Assembly (NCBI GenBank): GCA_003233615.1
Contig: QIMB01000385.1
Span: forward strand, 1 to 9,187
Direction of reading: 5' to 3'
From: Nitrospirota bacterium
GTDB taxonomy: Bacteria; Nitrospirota; Nitrospiria; Nitrospirales; UBA8639
Length of the DNA: 9,187 nucleotides
Position numbers and translations under genes: made by a program. The notes below the pieces were generated by a model. The model was not told the origin of the DNA. It saw nothing but the letters and a program-made list of their open reading frames with translations, and searched no databases. Every line of letters starts with the position of its first letter. Position 1 is the stretch's first letter. Below are positions 7,604 through 9,187 of the stretch, piece after piece.

Positions 7604-7715
7604 GCCTAACACAGCATATACTATATCGCTACACGTAGCCCTTCGCTTGCTTGTCCAGGCTCGCACGCAGACAGGGGACATTGCCTTCGGCAAAATCGTA
7701 TATCCTGGGAACATT
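7604..7715 (+). repeat. attC: attC-like recombination site at the cassette end
   Basis: The inverse core GCCTAAC (7604-7610) fits RYYYAAC. The left arm 7610-7621 pairs with 7698-7709 at ten of twelve positions, including six consecutive pairs ATATAC/GTATAT. Within the long terminal part are smaller hairpins: CTAC/GTAG (7629-7638), TGTCC/GGACA (7652-7656 with 7676-7680) and TTGCC/GGCAA (7681-7693). G7709 pairs with C7610, exactly the position of the recombination G. The following bases (AACATT, 7710-7715) do not fit TTRRRY, so the right core is not restored. The length of about 112 bases is within the normal attC range. A transcription terminator is unlikely because no T-run follows the stem. 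Confidence 0.55.
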
Positions 7716-8185
7716 GAAAATATATAACAATAATCCAAAGCTGCACATAACACATATAAGCCCCACCTTTGTCAATAACAAAGTAGTATCCGGACCCGAA
7801 AAAATCGTTTCCAAAAGAGAAAAAGAATGGAACCGGAATTATTACGTCACCCGATTCGAAATTCAAAGAAATATACAGAAAAAGATCTGTATCAAACACA
7901 TATAGACGGTCAACTTTAATAAAGAAGCCGTAGAATCAATTCGGTACCTGACATCCGCCTGCTTCAAAAAAGGTGGTTCACATAATATGGCCATAGTTAC
8001 TTGTGCAGGTCGGCACAGGACAGATCACGGAACATTTCCTGTTTCTACTCATATCTGTAAAAAAGGATCGGCATGCACGTCCAATCAAAGCATAAGGGAT
8101 TCGTGATATTCGGGTATGATGTGTTCTGGCAGTCAGAGCTGCATTTCGTAATCGCATCAAAAAACCTCATCACCTGTTGATCCAG
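7716..8185. other. Non-coding region between attC-like site and IS remnant
   Basis: No gene can be supported here. A plus-strand open frame (7651-7905) begins with TTG inside the palindrome and has no ribosome site. A minus-strand open frame (7621-7899) is hydrophobic only because the DNA is A-rich on the plus strand. The part from about 7975 to 8185 may be the decayed 3' end of the adjacent IS110 element: reading past the stop at 8186-8188 gives LDQQVMRFF, but the rest is interrupted by stops. Confidence 0.45.
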
Positions 8186-9013
8186 TTATATTGCCGGCTC
8201 GTGCACACTATCCTCAAAAAATCTTTTTGCATCAAATGGCTGTTTTCGTTTCAACATGAAGTAGACAGTTCTCCCCAGTTTCTGCGCAATAAGAGAAAGA
8301 GCCTTTCCTTTTCAATACCTGCTGGTTAAACGTTGCTGCATTTTCTTCGCCGGTTCATGGGAACACTTTACCAGTCCGGCATAAGAAATGAATTTACCGA
8401 CGGTAGGAAATCTATCTATATCATTTATTTCATATAGTATTACCAGTGATAGAATAGGACCTATCCCATGAACTGTTCGGAGCATTTGATACGATATCGG
8501 ATCATGATATACAGCGTGCTTTTTTATGTCCTCTTCAATATCCAGCAGCTTAATATCAGTTTCAATGCTTTTTCGAGCGTATTAATTGTCAAACCTGTCT
8601 GAAATACTGACGGCGACGGAGAAGCTCCCGTGTTGCTCTCATTTTTCGTGGATATACATATACAATAGGAAACATTCCTCCACGCAGCATAGTTGCAATT
8701 TTAAATGAATCTATTTTGTCGTTTTTAGATTTTCCTCCATGAATTACTTTCATGTAAAGAGCATGGCCCAAAGCAAAAGGGATATTATTATCCTCAAGTA
8801 GTCAGCCACTCAATACCAGGTAAATACACATTCGACACCGACAATTATATTTGTCTTGTACGGTTCCAGAGCTTGCAATAAATGCAGAGGATCTGCATCC
8901 ATATTTTTGTTAAAGATTTTCTTACCGAAATTATCTATGATGCAAATGTACATTTTTCTTGCATGTAAATCGATGCCGGCATAGAATTGATGTTGAGAAT
9001 TATAGAATCTCAT
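8186..9013 (-). pseudogene. IS110-family transposase remnant (DEDD-type), multiply broken
   Basis: The reading starts at ATG 9013, preceded by AGGAGG (9021-9026). The N-terminus has the RuvC-like fold of IS110 transposases: YAGIDLHARKMYICIID (catalytic Asp), VGVECVFTWY (catalytic Glu) and, after a frame change, HGGKSKNDKIDSFKIA (catalytic Asp pair). A Transposase_20-like C-terminal part follows with MLRTVHGIGPILSLVILYE and KFISYAGLVKCSHEPAKK. Damage seen: an in-frame TGA at 8810-8812 where the family has Trp, a frameshift near 8793-8800, a frame change with apparent loss of dozens of codons near 8588, TGA at 8312-8314 just after a second apparent deletion, and TAA at 8186-8188. Full-length relatives have roughly 400 residues (from memory), whereas about 276 codons remain. 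It should not make an active protein. Confidence 0.85.
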
Positions 9014-9187
9014 TAAGTTTCCTCCTGTGTAATAATTGGTTTTGCTATTATTATAGCGCACCATGGGAGGGGCTTAAGGTATAAACTAATTATCAGTTTT
9101 ACTACCACGTGAAACTACTCAAATAAGGCGTTCTACTGCATATCTATTTTATTTTACATATTTAAATTATTAGATATTCCTGATATA
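9014..9187 (-). promoter_or_regulatory. IS110 upstream region: promoter and possible bridge-RNA segment
   Basis: On the minus strand a perfect -10 box TATAAT lies at 9050-9055, about 37 bases upstream of the transposase ATG. The best -35 candidate (TTAAGC, 16 bases upstream) is weak. In the IS110 group proper, the non-coding region upstream of the transposase encodes the bridge RNA that pairs with donor and target DNA. This stretch is in that position but runs off the window, and no bridge-RNA loops were identified. Confidence 0.35.

Larger units (their letters stand above)
513..7709 (+). mobile_element. Putative giant integron-type gene cassette (two-gene operon plus attC)
   Basis: The unit has the order of a classical gene cassette: core site GTTAGGC (512-518), a 30-base untranslated stretch, coding sequence in one orientation, then an attC-like palindrome beginning with GCCTAAC (7604-7610), 41 bases after the stop codon. 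Recombination would cut after G512 on the left and G7709 on the right. The 10-base words TGTTAGGCAA (511-520) and TTGCCTAACA (7602-7611) are exact reverse complements. Known cassettes usually carry one gene of about 1 kb or less, so a 7.2-kb cassette is exceptional. No integrase gene is in the window. A transposon with 10-bp terminal repeats is the alternative, but the bases flanking the two words show no target duplication. Confidence 0.5.
8186..9187 (-). mobile_element. Degenerate IS110-family insertion sequence (partial)
   Basis: The element includes the broken transposase and its upstream region, which runs to the window edge. IS110 elements lack terminal inverted repeats and target duplications, so exact ends cannot be read from the sequence. 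The low-coordinate end may reach about 7975. The element points toward the operon and shows no sign of having inserted into it. Confidence 0.6.

Noticed and set aside
511..7611. Transposon with 10-bp terminal inverted repeats (TGTTAGGCAA/TTGCCTAACA)
   Set aside because: The bases flanking the two words show no target duplication and there is no transposase inside. The palindrome continuing to 7709 is better explained as an attC site.
7681..7700. Transcription terminator at the TTGCC/GGCAA hairpin
   Set aside because: The stem has only five pairs and is followed by AAAATCG rather than a T-run on the plus strand. It fits the attC apex better.
7621..7905. Small proteins on either strand (plus 7651-7905, minus 7621-7899)
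   Set aside because: Both overlap the attC-like palindrome, lack good start signals, and have no recognisable domain.
8810..8812. TGA read as tryptophan (alternative genetic code) in the transposase
   Set aside because: The gene also has a TAA stop, a frameshift and deletions, and the intact operon genes encode Trp with TGG throughout. Simple gene decay explains it.

Overview
The window is bacterial DNA. It consists of an AT-rich, non-coding left flank (about 1-512), a compact two-gene operon of higher G+C (549-7562), a structured tail directly behind the operon (about 7604-7715), and an AT-rich right flank with a decayed IS110-family insertion sequence on the minus strand (about 8186-9013, possibly extending lower). 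No housekeeping gene, rRNA or tRNA is visible, so the host cannot be named. The sharp composition change at the operon edges and the dead insertion sequence mark this as an accessory, horizontally acquired region.

The operon has two genes. The first (549-2915) encodes a 788-residue protein with an N-terminal membrane anchor, about 115 residues of charged coiled coil, a basic Gly/Arg/Pro linker, a large unrecognised middle part, and C-terminal Cys/His zinc fingers. The second encodes a superfamily 2 DEAD/DEAH helicase of about 1,545 residues. It has all the main helicase motifs, several internal zinc-binding Cys clusters and a C-terminal DUF1998/MZB four-cysteine domain. A long DUF1998 helicase paired with one large partner of unknown fold is the layout of type III Druantia anti-phage defence (DruH + DruE). 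The helicase match is at architecture level, and the partner is not recognised by sequence. The pair is best read as a candidate membrane-linked anti-phage system related to Druantia, or an undescribed variant.

The operon appears to be packaged as one very large integron-type gene cassette. The core site GTTAGGC (512-518) lies 30 bases before the first start codon. The inverse core GCCTAAC (7604-7610) lies 41 bases after the last stop and opens an imperfect palindrome whose right arm ends at 7709, exactly where the recombination G of an attC site should be. The bases after that G do not match the core consensus, and no integrase gene is present. This suggests either a lone cassette inserted at a secondary genomic site or a cassette whose right neighbour has been lost. 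The cassette has no room for its own promoter. A good sigma-70 promoter (324-352) sits just outside it and points into it, with one arm of an 11-base inverted repeat overlapping its -35 box.

The right flank holds an IS110 transposase broken by in-frame stops, a frameshift and two apparent internal deletions. It should be inactive.
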